From assembly GCA_030035585.1 (NCBI GenBank), contig CM057481.1:55685128-55749127 (forward strand): DNA of 64,000 nt. Reading direction: 5' to 3'. Position numbers and translations under genes: made by a program. This DNA is from Dugong dugon. Taxonomy: Eukaryota; Chordata; Mammalia; Sirenia; Dugongidae. Each line of letters starts with the position of its first letter. The stretch's first letter is position 1. Positions 63,981 through 64,000 of this stretch are shown one piece after another. The notes beneath the pieces are model-generated. The model was not told the origin of the DNA. It did no database searches and saw only the letters and a list, made by a program, of their open reading frames with translations.

Positions 63981-64000
63981 TTGTTGCCATCGAGTCGATT
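63981..64000 (-). mobile_element. Start of another AfroSINE or RTE tail, cut by window end
   Basis: TTGCCATCGAGTCGATT is the reversed tail shared by the AfroSINEs and the RTE. Which of the two it is cannot be told from 20 bases. Confidence 0.7.

Noticed and set aside
1..64000. CRISPR array, operon or bacterial-type system
   Set aside because: The window is mammalian nuclear DNA. The only regular short repeat array is the head-to-tail minisatellite without spacers.
56382..64000. A ninth TMF1 exon
   Set aside because: I looked for sequence encoding the expected continuation of the coiled coil after ETLAIQ and found only repeats and plain intron.

Overview
This is vertebrate nuclear DNA: AT-rich introns, CpG-rich promoters, split genes with GT-AG introns, and a dense load of interspersed repeats. 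The lineage shows in the repeats. At least a dozen tRNA-headed SINEs begin with 'GAGCCCTGGTGG' or 'AGTCCCTGGGTGG' and end in an RTE-like tail ('TATGAGTCGGAATCGACT'). They occur with several broken RTE LINE copies. This is the AfroSINE/RTE signature of Afrotheria, most likely a paenungulate such as an elephant. Older mammal-wide repeats (MIR, L2, MER5A, MER20, Tigger, L1M, MaLR-type LTRs) are also present. I recognise the species group from memory and did not search for it.

Three protein-coding genes are present, in an order I recall from mammals (human 3p14). (1) ARL6IP5, minus strand: only the first coding exon (8661-8836) is here, and exons 2-3 lie off the low-coordinate end. (2) UBA3, plus strand, complete: 18 coding exons from 14342 to 36579, 462 codons, reading frame intact through every splice junction. 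It encodes the catalytic subunit of the NEDD8-activating enzyme. (3) TMF1, plus strand: the first eight coding exons (39378-56381, 717 codons), with the C-terminal part beyond the window. ARL6IP5 and UBA3 are head to head about 5.5 kb apart; UBA3 and TMF1 are tandem, about 2.8 kb apart.

Layout: 1-8660 is inferred ARL6IP5 intron 1, holding a 3.2-kb broken RTE, MER20, AfroSINEs, MIRs and a TG microsatellite. 8240-9020 is the ARL6IP5 CpG-rich promoter. 9020-14108 is the divergent intergenic region with six AfroSINEs, one nested in another. 14141-14266 is a pure 9-bp minisatellite just upstream of UBA3. 14342-37290 is UBA3. 37290-39000 is a plain spacer. 39000-39560 is the TMF1 promoter. 39378-64000 is TMF1, with a 2.45-kb Tigger-like DNA transposon in intron 5 and a repeat-filled intron 8 of more than 7.6 kb.

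The genes are not an operon and do not share a pathway. UBA3 acts in neddylation, TMF1 is a Golgi coiled-coil tether, and ARL6IP5 is an ER membrane protein of the PRA1 family. I found no undescribed gene system. The observations most worth a second look are a minor-spliceosome (U12-type) intron in UBA3, the promoter-proximal minisatellite of UBA3, a (TG)20 tract 53 bp before the last UBA3 exon, overlapping upstream reading frames at UBA3 and TMF1, and several nested insertions whose target-site duplications can be read directly.
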